Shown here one piece after another: positions 13,708-26,100 of a stretch of DNA of 64,000 bases (its first letter is position 1; each line of letters begins with the position of its first letter). The notes beneath the pieces are model-generated. The model ran no database searches, had not been told where the DNA came from, and worked only from the letters and a program-made list of their open reading frames with translations. The translations under genes and the position numbers were made by a program. Source of the DNA: Armillaria gallica (taxonomy: Eukaryota > Basidiomycota > Agaricomycetes > Agaricales > Physalacriaceae); NCBI GenBank assembly GCA_037576215.1, contig JBANDB010000007.1, forward strand, positions 4,557,001 to 4,621,000, given 5' to 3'.

Positions 13708-14550
13708 TCATGTATTACTGGGCTGACTTTCAAAGGCGGATACCTGAGTAGCAGCCTCCGTTTCTTCGTCTCCCTCATCGGCATTCAAATGGCTTTCAAC
13801 TTCATCTTCGTCACTCGACTCGGCGTCTATATCCACATCCATAGGACCCATACCATCGCCGCCTGGACCATTTTGAAACCGCGGGTCCCAGTCTAATTCC
13901 TCCGGTTCCTCTACTTCCACTTCGACACGCTGTCTCCAATCGAACTTCTCGCGTAGCATCGTGACAGCCCGGACAGCTCTATCCACTCGGGCATCGTGGG
14001 CGGCTCTAATTTCATTGCACTCCGCTAATACATCTTCGTACTCTGGCTTTTTAGGAATTGCTCCGAATCGAGATTGCTGGACCGACGGCGCTGGTGGGCC
14101 CCCAAGCACACCCAAAGAACCACGGGTCTGCATGTGTTCTGACAGTCGCCGAACGGTGTCGTTCTCCATCTTCAGGACATCGAGCGTCTGCTGATTTCGA
14201 AGAAGAGGTATGACATCGTTGTCAAGCTGAGAGTCTGGCATACCAGAACGAGGGTGGAGCGCTATTTTCTCGTAAGGGTTGGAGTTATCGCTCAGGGCAG
14301 AACCATTGACCTTGACGGAGCCGTGTATGGGGGACACAAGAGAGCTGGAGAAGCTATGGGTTTGCGAGAGCAAAATGTTGTATTTGGAAAGAATGTCTGG
14401 CCACGGTGGCATAACGTTTTGGTAACCGGATTCTATGGTCCTTTGAAGTGCCTGTATTGATTCGACGATCTGTCCCGCCTTGAATTTAAGAGATTCAAGG
14501 TGGGCCATAGGAAGACTAGACGAATCTAGGTTCATTTGAAGGTCTGCCAT
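13708..14550 (-). CDS. MED8: Mediator complex subunit 8
   Basis: Head-module subunit of Mediator, which links activators to RNA polymerase II in the nucleus. The first block, MAHLESLKFKAGQIVESIQALQR followed by PPWPDILSKYNILLSQTHSFSSSL, is the Med8 signature. IALHPRSGMPDSQLDNDVIPLLRNQ follows, then a helical region with an acidic Asp/Glu/Ser-rich tail. One long uninterrupted exon of 280 codons. A possible donor (CAG|gtatcc) near its end could splice out the last 16 codons, so the C terminus is uncertain. Divergent from the HMG gene, 196 bp between starts. Confidence 0.85.
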   Translation of the reverse strand: MADLQMNLDSSSLPMAHLESLKFKAGQIVESIQALQRTIESGYQNVMPPWPDILSKYNILLSQTHSFSSSLVSPIHGSVKVNGSALSDNSNPYEKIALHPRSGMPDSQLDNDVIPLLRNQQTLDVLKMENDTVRRLSEHMQTRGSLGVLGGPPAPSVQQSRFGAIPKKPEYEDVLAECNEIRAAHDARVDRAVRAVTMLREKFDWRQRVEVEVEEPEELDWDPRFQNGPGGDGMGPMDVDIDAESSDEDEVESHLNADEGDEETEAATQVSAFESQPSNT

Positions 14551-14746
14551 ACTGACTGTCGTAAGATAGACCCAGAAAGACGTGAAATTTTCAGTAAGAA
14601 GATCTTACAGGCGATCGAGCGAGGTAAAAAGGTTATTGATATACACCGGCAAGCAAAGTAACAACTATATTTGTGACTGGTGTCACCGTCACAATCAAGT
14701 TCGCGTCTTTTTTTTGAACATTTCATAGCGCGACAACATCAACATC

Positions 14747-15850
14747 ATGCTTTCTGCTCTGCGAGCCCGTCTGGGCGCGAGGCTTCCTGCCTTCTCCCAG
14801 CTGGCCGCGTTTACGCGCCAGTCTACCGTATCCTCGGTCGCTCGGCCCATTATCTGTACCCAGTCGCGTACCATCTTCACGTCGCAACGCCTCGAATTTC
14901 CTACCAAAGCGGCTGCTACAAAAAAGGCTCCCGTGAAGAAAGCCACCGCGAAGAAGGTCACTGCTACCAAGACCAAGACCAAGGCGAAGGCTGGGGCTAC
15001 TAAAAAGAAACCCGCCAAAAAACCTGCGGCCAAGAAGAAGGTTGCGACCAAAAAGAAGGCCGCTAAGCCCAAGACCAAGCCCAAACCGAAGAAGAAAGTT
15101 GTCAAGCCTAAGCCTGTGAAGTGTTAGTGCTTTCTTTGACGTGCTATCGTGTACTTTTGCTGATAATGTCTGGTAGTCAAGATCACTGCCGACATGAAAC
15201 CGCCCAAGCGAAGTCTCACCGCCTATATGACCTTCCACACTGAACGTGTGCGTGCAGCTCCAGGAAAGTTTGCCAACCTCGCGGAAGCTCAAGCATCTGT
15301 CAAGTCCTCTGCTGCGGCCTGGAAAACCTTGTCTGATGCACAAAAACAGGTCCATATTTCACATGTATCTATGGCTTCTGGAACACTGACATTAAAGCAA
15401 TAGCCCTACCTCGACTTGGCCAATGCTGCGAGAAAGGAATACGAGAAGGTTATGGAACAATGGTACCTGAACACACCCCGGCATGTTCGCAAGGAATTGA
15501 ACAAGGTTCGACTTGCAAAGGGTAAGGGTAGGATTGCCAAACCCAGTTGGTTGGAGAAGCAGCCCAGTTCCGCGTATATGAGGTATGCGTTGGCGCACAC
15601 ACCTTTGCTAGGATCACTTATAATATCGCGGCAGATTCGCTATTGAGTTCAAAGAGGGCAAGGACATCCCGTACGTCGAGGCATTGAAGCAAGCTAAGGA
15701 CGCTTGGGCAAATCTCCCCGAGGCGAAGAAAGAGGTAAATCGCCCATCTTTCCTTCTATGAACAGGTGTTGACTGGTTGGGCAGGAATTGAAGTCCGTGG
15801 CTAAGAACGAGATCGCCGCCTTCAAGGCTAAGAAAGATGCGAGCGTCTAA
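14747..15850 (+). CDS. mitochondrial HMG-box protein (two boxes, Lys/Ala-rich linker; Abf2/TFAM-like)
   Basis: Predicted mtDNA-packaging protein. Residues 1-~50 form a mitochondrial presequence rich in Arg, Ala and Ser without acids. The next ~70 residues are a histone-H1-like Lys/Ala/Pro tract (repeated KKA, KPK). Two HMG boxes follow: box 1 begins PPKRSLTAYMTFHTERVRA, box 2 begins KQPSSAYMRFAIEFKEGKDIPY. The protein ends KAKKDASV, stop at 15848-15850. Four short introns; the first is best read as AAGT|gttagt, giving a continuous frame. Yeast Abf2 and animal TFAM have the same presequence plus two-box plan but lack such a long basic tract. Confidence 0.82.
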
Positions 15851-16494
15851 TTCCGGCTCGCGGATAAGTTTCAACTGTATGAATAGTTTATTTCCAATGT
15901 ATGCCTCTCCTTTTTCTTCGCGTCGAGTCATCTAATACCACAATCTCTCCCTACTCGCCTCGCCGGCAGGTTTTAAGTGAGAGACATTTTTGCATGATAT
16001 GCTAAGTAGCTCTGTAATATGTCTATTTTTCTTCGATCGCTCTTCTGTGAACCTACGCGAAGAAAACATAGCTTCACTTGTTTGTGACGGTATAGATGAT
16101 GGTGTCGCAACCCAGCGCGTTGTATTCGCTATGACCGTACGCGTATACAAGAGTACGCCCAAATCTCCCTCTGTATCCCTCCACTGACAGTGATGATACG
16201 ATATGCTGCGGGCATGGCCGGGACTGGTTATCTAAGTTTTGATCGGAACTGATTGACGCTGTCAATGACTTGAACTCCCCGACGATTCAACACTTGGCAC
16301 TAGCGCGTTGGTATTATACCAGTGTCTATTACTTTTCGGTATGTACTTGGTCTGGTGGATTGTGTACTTGATCGTTGATAGGAAGCCTCGTAGGGCACAG
16401 CGATACGCTTTGGATGGTCCCTGACTCGGAAGATTTTGGGAAGATTGCGTTCTCATTGCACAAAGGGCAGTAATCGGAAGGCGTCAATTTCAGC
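15851..16494. other. intergenic
   Basis: 3' region of the HMG gene and promoter of the next gene. No exon supported on either strand. Confidence 0.45.
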
Positions 16495-17592
16495 ATGACG
16501 CTCTCTCTTTCACTCGCAGACGCGCAGAGACTCATTTCTGCACACGGATTTGATGCCGCCTATTCAAATGTAGCGAAAATTACGGAGGTGGTCAATGATT
16601 CATTCAGGTGCGAGCCTTTCGTTGTTCGCGTGTTTTTCTAGCTAACATATATATTCCTTCAAAGTTATACCAGAGATAGAAAGGCATACGTCGTAGATCT
16701 TTCCGCTTCCAAAGAAGTACCACCGACGCACTCGTGCTTCATCTCCGTCTCTCTGCCTTCGAGCCCACCAAATACGTCAGATTCATATCACCCAAATTCT
16801 CTTCAAGTCATAGGCCAGCTGATCTCCTTGATTCACAAGCACACCGCTATCCCCATTGCAGATCCATCGCTTGACACGTCTGGAGAGCTCTGGTACCTGC
16901 TCACACCAATCCATCCTCTCCCATCGTCCGCGATTATCCCCCTGTCCTACGCTCGGAACAAAGGCCTACTCAGTGCTCAACAATCCGTACTACTCGACCT
17001 GACACTTGGTAAATTCTTGGGCCAACTGCATAGTGGGGTTATGAATGAGTGGTTCGGTTTGCCCCTCCTGGGTGAACCACCAGAACCATCGTACAGCTGG
17101 CAAGAGACGTTCACATCGACACTTGAAACTCTCCTTGCCGAGGCAGAGTCCAGGTCGTTCGAACTTCCATTTGAAGACATCCGGCGCTACCTATCCCGGG
17201 CCATTGCCTTCTTCCTGTTTGATGACGTCGAAGTCCCATCCCTAGTGTGGTTCACAGGTTCGGATGATGATATTTATATCAGTCTGAATGGGGCAGATGT
17301 TAGTATTGCTGCAATTCTTCCCAATGTTGCGCATGCGATCTGGGGAGATCCGCTCTTGGAGTCATTTTTCATGTCCGGGATGAGCGAAGCGCTCTTGGAG
17401 GGTTACAAAGAGGGGGGAGGAGAAACGCTGGTCGTTTTTAGCCGGCAAAAGACAAAGCGGCTATGGTATACGTTATTTTTGGCATTGGTAGTGCTGACCG
17501 AGCGAAATGGCAGTGCAGGTCCAAGGGAACAATGGGCAAAGGAAACCATCATGCAGTGCGCGGATAGTCTCAAGGACGCCCCTTGTCATTGA
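16495..17592 (+). CDS. aminoglycoside-phosphotransferase-fold (APH-like) hypothetical protein
   Basis: Two exons joined at 16609|16667: the first starts MTLSLSLADAQRLISAHGFDAAYSNVAKITEVVNDSFSY. The layout matches the kinase-like phosphotransferase family: an N-lobe with KAYVVDLS (candidate ATP-site beta strand), then ISLIHKHTAIPIADP, a hinge, and LGKFLGQLHS...NEWFGLP, which resembles the family's LG..L..LH motif. The canonical catalytic HGD and later IDWE/D signatures were not seen; SLNGADVSIAAILPN sits near where the latter would be. It may be a divergent or inactive member. Substrate unknown. Confidence 0.55.
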
Positions 17593-17955
17593 ACCTATGT
17601 ACCAGTGCAGTATGTACATAGGCGATATCATGCAGTATCATGCCGAGTCAGGTCTATACGATCGTCCCTGATTAGCGCTGCCGTACTGTCAGTCAAATTT
17701 CGCAGTCCGAGTCAAGATGGCGCTGATATACTCTGCACATGCGTTTATTCGGATCTTCCATGACATAAAAAGCCTCAGCGCTCATGGCCTGCCTCTACAT
17801 GAGGCACAAAATGACTCAAGTATAAACGAAGTTACGGTCATCTCTTGACTCCGACTCCGGTCTGGGTGGACCGTCACGAGCCAAATAGGCGCCAGGGACT
17901 GAGTATATAAATCGCACAATGGATAGTCTTCGTTCTCAAGTGCCCACTGCCCACT
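17593..17955. other. intergenic
   Basis: Tandem gene spacing between the APH-like and BCS1-like genes. TATATAAA near 17903-17910, about 45 bases upstream of the BCS1-like ATG, is a plausible TATA box. Confidence 0.45.
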
Positions 17956-20201
17956 ATGACCACCTATCTCCAACAAATTTTGGGTGGATTAGTCCCCTTA
18001 CTCAACTCGACTGTCGTGGAAGTCACCAACACCACTTCGGCCCTTCCCCAGGCCACAGTCGCCCCCTTGGCTATCCCCGCCGATCTGTCATCCCTTATCT
18101 CGCTACTCTTCTCGTTTTCTGCCTTGCGCGACTGGTTGAAGCTAATTGTGCTCGGTAGCTTCTTTGAAACTTGTCGTAGAGTCATCTTCACTCAGTACGC
18201 AAAGTTCGTCGATGCATTCCACATAACCGCGACCTTCGACGAAGACGATCCCAGCTACGGTACGCTGTAACTTTGAACTGGGCACATCAATTGCTCACCG
18301 ATCCTTTCTTCAGAATGGATGATGGTCTGGCTCTCAAAACAACCGTCTTGGGGTAAGTCTGTCCTTTTTGGGTCGTGTGTCTGTCTGTCTGATAATCGAT
18401 GCAGCGAAAGCGCGTGACATACAAGTTAGCACTAATACATATGGCGCCAACTCCAACACGGTCACACTTGAGGGAGATGAGGATTCCGAGGACTACTACA
18501 AGACCTCCCGCAAGCTGGCCTACCTACCTTCCGTCTCGATGACATATTCTCTGTGGTATAAAAGGCGATACATGACCATCACTCGTACGCTGCAAGATAC
18601 AACGGGATCATATTATGCAACGAAACATAATATCCTGCAGATTAGGTCCGGTTGAATTCTACCTTAAATAATTTTTTCCACTAACAACATTTCCTTGTAC
18701 TAGCCTTCTGACTCGCAGCCACAGTCTGCTTATCGGTCTGCTTCAAGAGGCTCGTAATGAGTACATGGCCGCCCAGGAACACAAGATGTGTGTATGGGTT
18801 TCAGACGTGTAAGCATTACGTTCTCGTTTTGTCTATTTGGGATTGAGCGTTCTTGTTTATAGGAACAACAGTTGGAGGCATGTTGGTTGTCGCGCTAAGC
18901 GCAGTATGAATTCCATCATCTTGGAACCCGGTGTGAAGGATCTCCTACTGGAAGACGCTCGGGACTTTTTGGACAGCAAGAACTGGTACGCCGAGCGCGG
19001 CATTCCATTCCGTCGGGGTTATCTCTTAGTACGCTGCTATGTTACCTCCGTTGCTCTACTCTCACCAACATTTTTTCATCCTATAGTATGGCGTTCCTGG
19101 TTCGGGGAAAACTTCACTGATTCATAGCATAGCCGGAGAGCTCGGACTTGATATATACATCATCTCCCTATCTCGCGTCGGGCTTGACGATTCCTCCTTG
19201 GACGCCCTTATCAATGAATTGCCCGAAAGATGCGTGGCCTCATGGAAGACATCGATGCTGCCTTTACACGGACCCTCAACCGAGACGATGATGACTCTTC
19301 GGATTCCGGGTCAAGTGGTTCATCCGACGCCAATAAAACTCCTAAAAAGTGGTGCTCCTCCTCCACCGCCCAGCAGCAGGTAAGCGATTATAAAAGAGTC
19401 TGTGTCCCCCAAGAATCTGACATACTAGTATCAAGGGTCAGTCTAAGCGGACTACTAAATGCTCTAGATGGCATTGGCGCCCAGGAAGGCCGGATTCTTT
19501 TTGCGACAACAAACAAGCATGCATCCCTTGATCCTGCCCTTTGTCGACCCGGACGCATGGATCTCCACATCGAGTTCAGACTATCGAGCAAATACCAGGC
19601 CCGAGAGCTGTTCAAGAGGTTCTATATTCCCTCGAACCAATCTGAGGTTGAAGAAGACGATGACGATGAAACAGTCGACTCTGGGTACGGATCCACCACC
19701 CCATCAGAAGCGACGGATTCGACTCCGCCCTCTCCATCTGGATCCAAAGCGTCTGAATCTCCCATTTCTGAATCGTCATCACTTCTACCTGCTCCACCGC
19801 TATTTTTCGGTAATCGTCATGTGGGCCGAGCCCCCAAGCTCTCAAGAAGAAAGGTTGACAAGCTTGCTATGTCATTTTCTGACATTATTCCGGAACGGCA
19901 GTTCTCGATGGCGGCACTGCAGGGTTACTTGATGATGCACAAAACCAATCCCTTTGTCGCAGTTGCAGGTGCAAAAGACTGGGTTGAGAAAGAGCTGAAC
20001 GATCGTAACAAACGAGAAAAGGAGAAGAAGGAGAAGAAGGAAAAGGCCGAGCAAGAGAAGAAGGCCAAGCAGGAAAAGGAAGCTAAGGAGAAGGAGGCTA
20101 AGGAGAAGGGTGAAAACAAGAATCTCAGCCCCACAACACATCAGAATTCGGGAGAACGGGACAAGGCGATCCAGGTAACTCCGACGCAGATTTCTTCTTG
20201 A
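17956..20201 (+). CDS. BCS1: BCS1-like mitochondrial AAA ATPase, apparent frameshift before Walker B
   Basis: BCS1 is an inner-membrane AAA ATPase that inserts the Rieske protein into complex III; fungi have many paralogues. The N-terminal segment includes a hydrophobic helix (LSSLISLLFSFSALRDWLKLIVLGSF), then the BCS1 domain, Walker A YGVPGSGKTSLIH, Walker B (MEDIDAAF) and LLNALDGIGAQEGRILFATTNK with Arg-finger region CRPGRMD. The tail is Ser/Pro-rich and then strongly Lys/Glu-rich coiled coil. Oddity: the frame breaks at 19237-19242 (GCC-TC-ATG where GCC-CTC-ATG is needed), directly before Walker B. The 49-base candidate intron 19380-19428 also needs one more G at its donor to keep frame; without splicing, 19 extra residues are read through. 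An Asp/Ser insert lies after Walker B. Paralogue identity is uncertain. Confidence 0.82.
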
Positions 20202-20642
20202 CGGATGGCGCCACCTCGACCTACTACTGGCTAGTCGCGACGTTAGTTTCCTTCGCTTATCGTCGGTTCACTGGCATCTGAAGTTGATTCGAGGTTGCCG
20301 CCTACATTGAACTACGTTCGGTTAGACTTCGACATCTCCTCGAGAGATTTTGGTATCCTACTCTGCAGGAACGATACCAAGGAAAGGGGGAACTCGGAGT
20401 CACCTTTATAATGTGATGTGGATGATGCTATCTGTACGTAGTCAATCTGTAGTTTTACTGTATACGTAGTAGTGAAGGACAACTTTGAACTTCAAGGATT
20501 GGTCGATAAGCGGTGTTGTTTTGTTGATACGTGTTGAAAATGAGTGGTTCGCCACGGCAACTGCCTTGTGATCGAAAAATTCGCGTCCACATCGTTGACC
20601 GTCCGAAAGTCTTACCCACCACTCTATCTCTTTGTGTTTGCC
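20202..20642. other. intergenic
   Basis: 3' end of the BCS1-like gene and promoter of eIF3l. The frame upstream of 20643 is open, but the eIF3l-like sequence starts only at the ATG used. Confidence 0.45.
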
Positions 20643-23006
20643 ATGGCTCAGCAGCGTATGGCTTTATGGGCGGCGGAAGACATCGACGAAGAACTTCAAG
20701 ACGTCGATCTGTCGCTGGCGATTGGGAGCTATGGGCAGAACGGCTTTGACGAGGGTGCGTTAGTTATCGTAAGGGAACCCTGCCCTTGTGCTCACTTGGA
20801 TAATACAGCGCAAATACCTCCTCAAATCGACGAATCTACCCTAATTTCAGTGCAGCAGCATATGGCACAGCAAGCCGCTTTTGCCCAGATCCCTGATGTT
20901 GTGAAAGGCGTATGTGGGCCGGCATGGTTATCTATAGGGCAATGCTTAATGTTTCACAGTTCATCGTTCACTTCCATCAAGCGGTACTAGACAACAACCT
21001 GAGCGAGATTACCGTCGCATATGAAAGTGGCTGGAACAAGTACACGGAGAAGTTCTACTCACGGACAGAATGGCCTGAAGCTGAAATCATTGCGCCTCTT
21101 GTCAATGACGGTGCTTATCCATCTTCTCATAGCAAGTTTGAACTCTTCCACTAAAGGCTGTGACGACCTAGATCCCATCTTCCTGATTCTCTATCGAGAG
21201 CTGTATTACCGACACGTCTATTCACGCTTACAGCCCGATATTGACGATCGGTTCCATTCTTATGAGAACAGCTGCGAGTTGTTTAATTATCTCCTCAGTC
21301 AGTCATCTATTGCCTCTCATTCCAATAGCTCTTGATATACTTGGCAGACTCTGACGGTCCCGTCGAACTGGAGCTCCCCGAGCAATGGCTATGGGATATT
21401 ATTGACGAGTTTATCTACCAGTACCAAGTCTTTTGTACTTGGCGATCAAAAGTAGCATCTAAAACGGCCGACGAAATTACTGTGCTCGGGGATGAAGGAG
21501 GGGTGAGTCTAGTTAGCGTAATCTTATACGCTGTCTGTCCTGATTTCCATCTAGCAGGTGTGGAGCTCTTACAGTGTCTTGAACGTCTTATATTCTCTCA
21601 TCCAAAAATCGAAAATACATCTGTATATCGAAGCTACGCAGCAGGGAAAGTCTGCCGATGAAATCGCGTTCGTACACTTTTCACCAACTAAGATTTCGAT
21701 AATGTCAGTAACACAATGAATAGTGAAATTGTTGGGCCGTACGGTGTACGTCCTCTATACCGGATGTTGGGCTACTTCAGCATCATTGGACTGCTTCGTG
21801 TTCACGTTCTTCTGGGCGATTTCACTTTGGCCTTGAAAGTGATGGACAACGTCGAACTCAACCAAAAGGTATGTAGAAGAATCACCCCCCGGAACTTTGC
21901 TAACAGGCGCTGGTCATAGTCACCCTTCACTCGGGTAACCGCATGCCACGTCGCCACATACTACTACGTCGGTTTCTGTTACATCATGTTGCGACGGTAC
22001 CCAGACGCTATCCGCACATTTGTGACAATACTAAATTTCATCATGCGGATGAGGCAATACCATACCAGGAGCTATCAGTATGACCAGGTCTGTGAACCTT
22101 TGTTTTGTAACGACGTCGTTATTTTACAATCTACAGATCAGCAAAACAGCAGACAGGATGTATGCCTTGTTTGTAATGTGTAATGCGCTGTCACCCAGTC
22201 GGCTGGATGACAACATTGCCAATGTTGCTAAAGAACGGTATGGCGATCAGCTTGCGAAGATGGTCAGAGGAGGGTGAGTGTTCAAATGTCTGCGTCATCG
22301 TTTCCAATAATTCATATCGCTACCGGTTCTAGTGAAGCCGCTCTTCCTGCGTTCGAAGAACTGTTCCTGTATGCGTGCCCGAAATTCATCAACGCGACCT
22401 CTCCACCGTACGAAGATCCCAATGCTATCGCGCAGATCCTTCAGGATTCAACACCGGATGCTTACGTTGATCCGGCTCACCGCCAGCTACACCTATTCTT
22501 GTCTGACGTAGTAACCCAGGCCCCTGTTCCAACGCTTAGAAGCTTTTTGAAGCTTTACACCAGTCTAGGTTCCCAAAAGCTGGCAAGCTTCCTGGATGTT
22601 GATGAAGAGGAGATGATCCAGGAGATGATGGTATTGAAGCAATGCAGTCGTAGCATCAGCCGGGTAGGAGGAGACAAAAACAGTCTACTGGATGGCCAGA
22701 CTATCACCACAAGTGATCTCAACTTCGTCATTGACGAGGTATGTTGCGATCAGGCCCTGTTGTGAAGACAGCTAATGCATTTTTTTCAAGAACATGGTAC
22801 ACATAGCCGAATCCACTGTTGGCAGACGATTCGCTGGCTGGTTCATAAAGAACACTGAGCGCACTCAACGGATATTTGACGATCTCAAGAATACTCCGCT
22901 TCCTACTCCTCCGAAAGGTACAACTAATGTTGGTGCTATTGATACGTCTACAAAGCATAGACCAGCCGGGAAAGTTGCTTGGGGTAGCGTTACCTCCAAG
23001 TCTTGA
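20643..23006 (+). CDS. EIF3L: eukaryotic translation initiation factor 3 subunit L
   Basis: Peripheral subunit of the eIF3 complex that recruits mRNA and the 43S complex. Nine or more short introns separate family-typical blocks: [15 protein letters not shown], the [27 protein letters not shown] segment, [75 protein letters not shown] and a PCI-type C terminus with [25 protein letters not shown]. After splicing [17 protein letters not shown] the frame is clean. The start [17 protein letters not shown] is the first ATG in frame with the family N terminus. No break seen. Confidence 0.93.
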
Positions 23007-23185
23007 GTAGTTCTTTTACCCCAGGCCTGCGGTGTCATTGTGATAGTACCCATATACGTCGTAAAAATACATTGCTTATCCAGGGAGTAATCGTTGAAAA
23101 ATTTCCAAATGATGTCCTGTTTAGGTAATTATATAATTTTTTCTCCGGCGGCAAATTTCCTCCTTGGTTTGCTCCACTACCGGGT
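23007..23185. other. short intergenic spacer
   Basis: 179 bp between the eIF3l stop and the next start; nothing else seen. Confidence 0.4.
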
Positions 23186-26100
23186 ATGCGTTCTATACGC
23201 TTCCTCAGTACGCGACAGCCGCTATGGGAATTGCCCAAACCTCATGTCACGCAGAGTACAAAAAAACTGCTGCGAAAGGTGGAAATGAGAGTCGCCCCGC
23301 AAGTAGTGGGCCCGCAGACGAAGCAACACCTCCAGCAATTCCTCCAGGTTCGAATACATCCAACATGGCGTGTTTCTATTGCTGATATTTGTACTAGAGT
23401 TACATATCAGGAAATGATGAACTTGTTAAGCGGGAAGATAAGCGTAGGAAACTCCAAGATGTTCTCGCGAGCGAGTTTGGGAAAGAGGTTTTGGTCGAGG
23501 ATATAAGCATGGCCTCTTACGGCCGGGATATACGGAACACTCCCATGGAGTTCGCCATCGTGGTATGTTATGGCTCGCCTTTTCCACATATATGTGTCAT
23601 AATATGACTAGGATACCGCCTATCCAGCAGAAGCCATACCACTCAGAACTATGCAATCGCACGTCCTTTCCAAAATACATAATCACAAGAACGTATCATC
23701 TCCGTCATCTTCGCATCTTTCCTGACTTTTTGCCTTTCCACAGGCGCGTCGTAGAGGTTTGCTCGAGGCCGGATTTCGGTGTAAAGTTCCTGAGCGCGAT
23801 TTGGATCTTGGAGGGAAGGATGATTTCAACCTTTGGGCTACTTCAGAACCAATACAGGGACCTGTCTACCCACCAAGGCTACGCGTCGAAGATGCCGATG
23901 ACCCGGACTCGCTGGACTCGTTTCATATAACATTTGCAGGTCCCACAGTGGTGCCCTTGCACAAATGGCTGGCCGGATATCTTCCCAAGCAGTACAAGGA
24001 CTTCATGGCTCTCTTCTTGATATACCTATGGTCTCAAGGTATCGAATTTCCGACGACTGCTCTCGCGCTGATGACAGCACGCTACCGTCAGGTATGTTGT
24101 CTCATTTGTCCATTGCATAGTATACTAATTTCTCGCTAGGCTAGGGACGATATACCGCCTCTTTTCCGAAAGAACACGAGTATCTGCTGGGTTCCGGCCA
24201 ATTTCTATAATTCTATGGATCAGGTGTGGGAATCGAAGTGGGAGGGCGTTCGGCTGCCGAGTAATTCTAATGTTCCCCATGAAGCCGTTAATTGGAAGGC
24301 ATTGCATTTTTTGGAAATGCTACAGTAAGTGTATATACTACCTGTGATGTCTTCGCTCACCGCTTTCAGATTCTGGCGTCAATCCGACGTTTCCCCAAGC
24401 TCTATGGTTTCTGTGAGAGAAGGGGGCAAGAGTGCATTCATTCCCCGTCCTGGATACACGCTATCACCTGACAATCCAACATTGTTGTGGCATTTCAATC
24501 CTCTCGTCGTACAAGATCCCATCATCCCTACCCATGTACGACTATGCAATCTTTCCTTTTCATCGGCTGACGTATCTTTTCATGTCTGTAGAACCATGCA
24601 TGTACAGTCAGCAAGACCGAAATCAAGCGTTTTGCGTATGCCTGCAAACGGGGCGCCAACACGTTATCGCAAGGTAACACAGTTGAAGACTTCTTTTTCC
24701 AGCGAACGGCAATGGATCCATCCAAGGAATCTGATTACGATCGAAGAATGCAGGATCCAATGGGTAACGAGGACTGGCTTTCTTCCTTGAACGAGGAGGA
24801 AACGGAAGAATCTGACCGCCTCTTCGGTAACGATGGATCATCTGATGCTCAGCCCCAGGGTGTAGCATCTCTTCGCTCAGGTTATGCGCCGAGGTCACCA
24901 CATCCGCCTCGACGACCCTACGGCATTCGCTCCTATTCAACTCAGCCAACACCACCTGGTGGTGTTACCCCGGGAATCCTTCGGCAACGAAAAGCTACAG
25001 TAACTCGTGTGCAGAACATTATACAGAAAGAGTTCGGAAATATATACTCTGTTGAACAGTTTGGCAGCACACGCTATGGCATTTCTTCTGCAAATAGTGA
25101 TCTCGACCTAGTCCTCATAGTCCGCGTCGATTTCTTCTTTCACGATATTCTTTGCTAATCCTTTATTCATCTTTCAGGATCCAAAAAGACCACATGGTGT
25201 CTCACAAAAGCAAGGAAAACCACACGGTGGTAAGCATACATACTGAGGATTCGCGAGCAAAACTAATGCATCATAGGCATATATAACATAAAGTTTGTTC
25301 TGTTCCATTTACCGCTTGAAGTCTGTACTGACGATGAAAAAAAGAAAGATCGGTTCTCTGTTGAGGAAGAAAGGCTATCACAGCGTCTCTGTCATCGATA
25401 GCGCCAGTGTTCCAATAGGTACACGAATTCTAGCTGACCGCCATTTGCGCCTTACCCATTCTTATGCATAGTGAAATTCAGGGACCCGATTACGGACATG
25501 GACTGCGATTTGAACATTAACGACAGACTTGGGCTACATAATTCCGACATGGTGAACCGCTACTGCGATTTGTCCCCGCTCTTGCGACCGATGGTACGGG
25601 TAATCAAAAAATGGGCCAAACCGCTCAAGCTAAACAGCCCTTCCATACGCTCGGGAGGTCGTGTGACGTTCAGCAGCTACGCTCTTACTTTGATTACTAT
25701 TGCTTTTCTCCAGGTGAATCTAGTCCGCGACATTCTCGCAGGATCACTGACCTTGTCCACAGACGCACCATCTATTACCCAATCTTCAGGAAGGTGTAGC
25801 TCCTTTGAGTGAAGAAAATCAAGACGGTCTCTTTTGGTTTAAGGGGAAGCCGTGTAATATGAAATTCAACATGGCTGAAGGCTGGGTACCTCCGGAACAA
25901 AGAACGGTGAATGAGGCAATGCTAGCTTGGTTCAGGTTTGTGAATCCATCTTTCTGGCATCTTGATCTCAAACGTATAAGCAGATATTGGGGTTTCGAAC
26001 ACGATTACACCGTGAACACCCTCATCTCTATCCGGGCTGGCGGCATTATAGAGGGCCCTGACTTCTCTTGGGATGACAATGAGAAATTCAAGAGCATGTC

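Noticed and set aside
23344..23360. GGTTCGAATAC, resembling a tRNA T-loop
   Set aside because: No matching acceptor stem or anticodon arm; it is the start of an intron in the polymerase gene.
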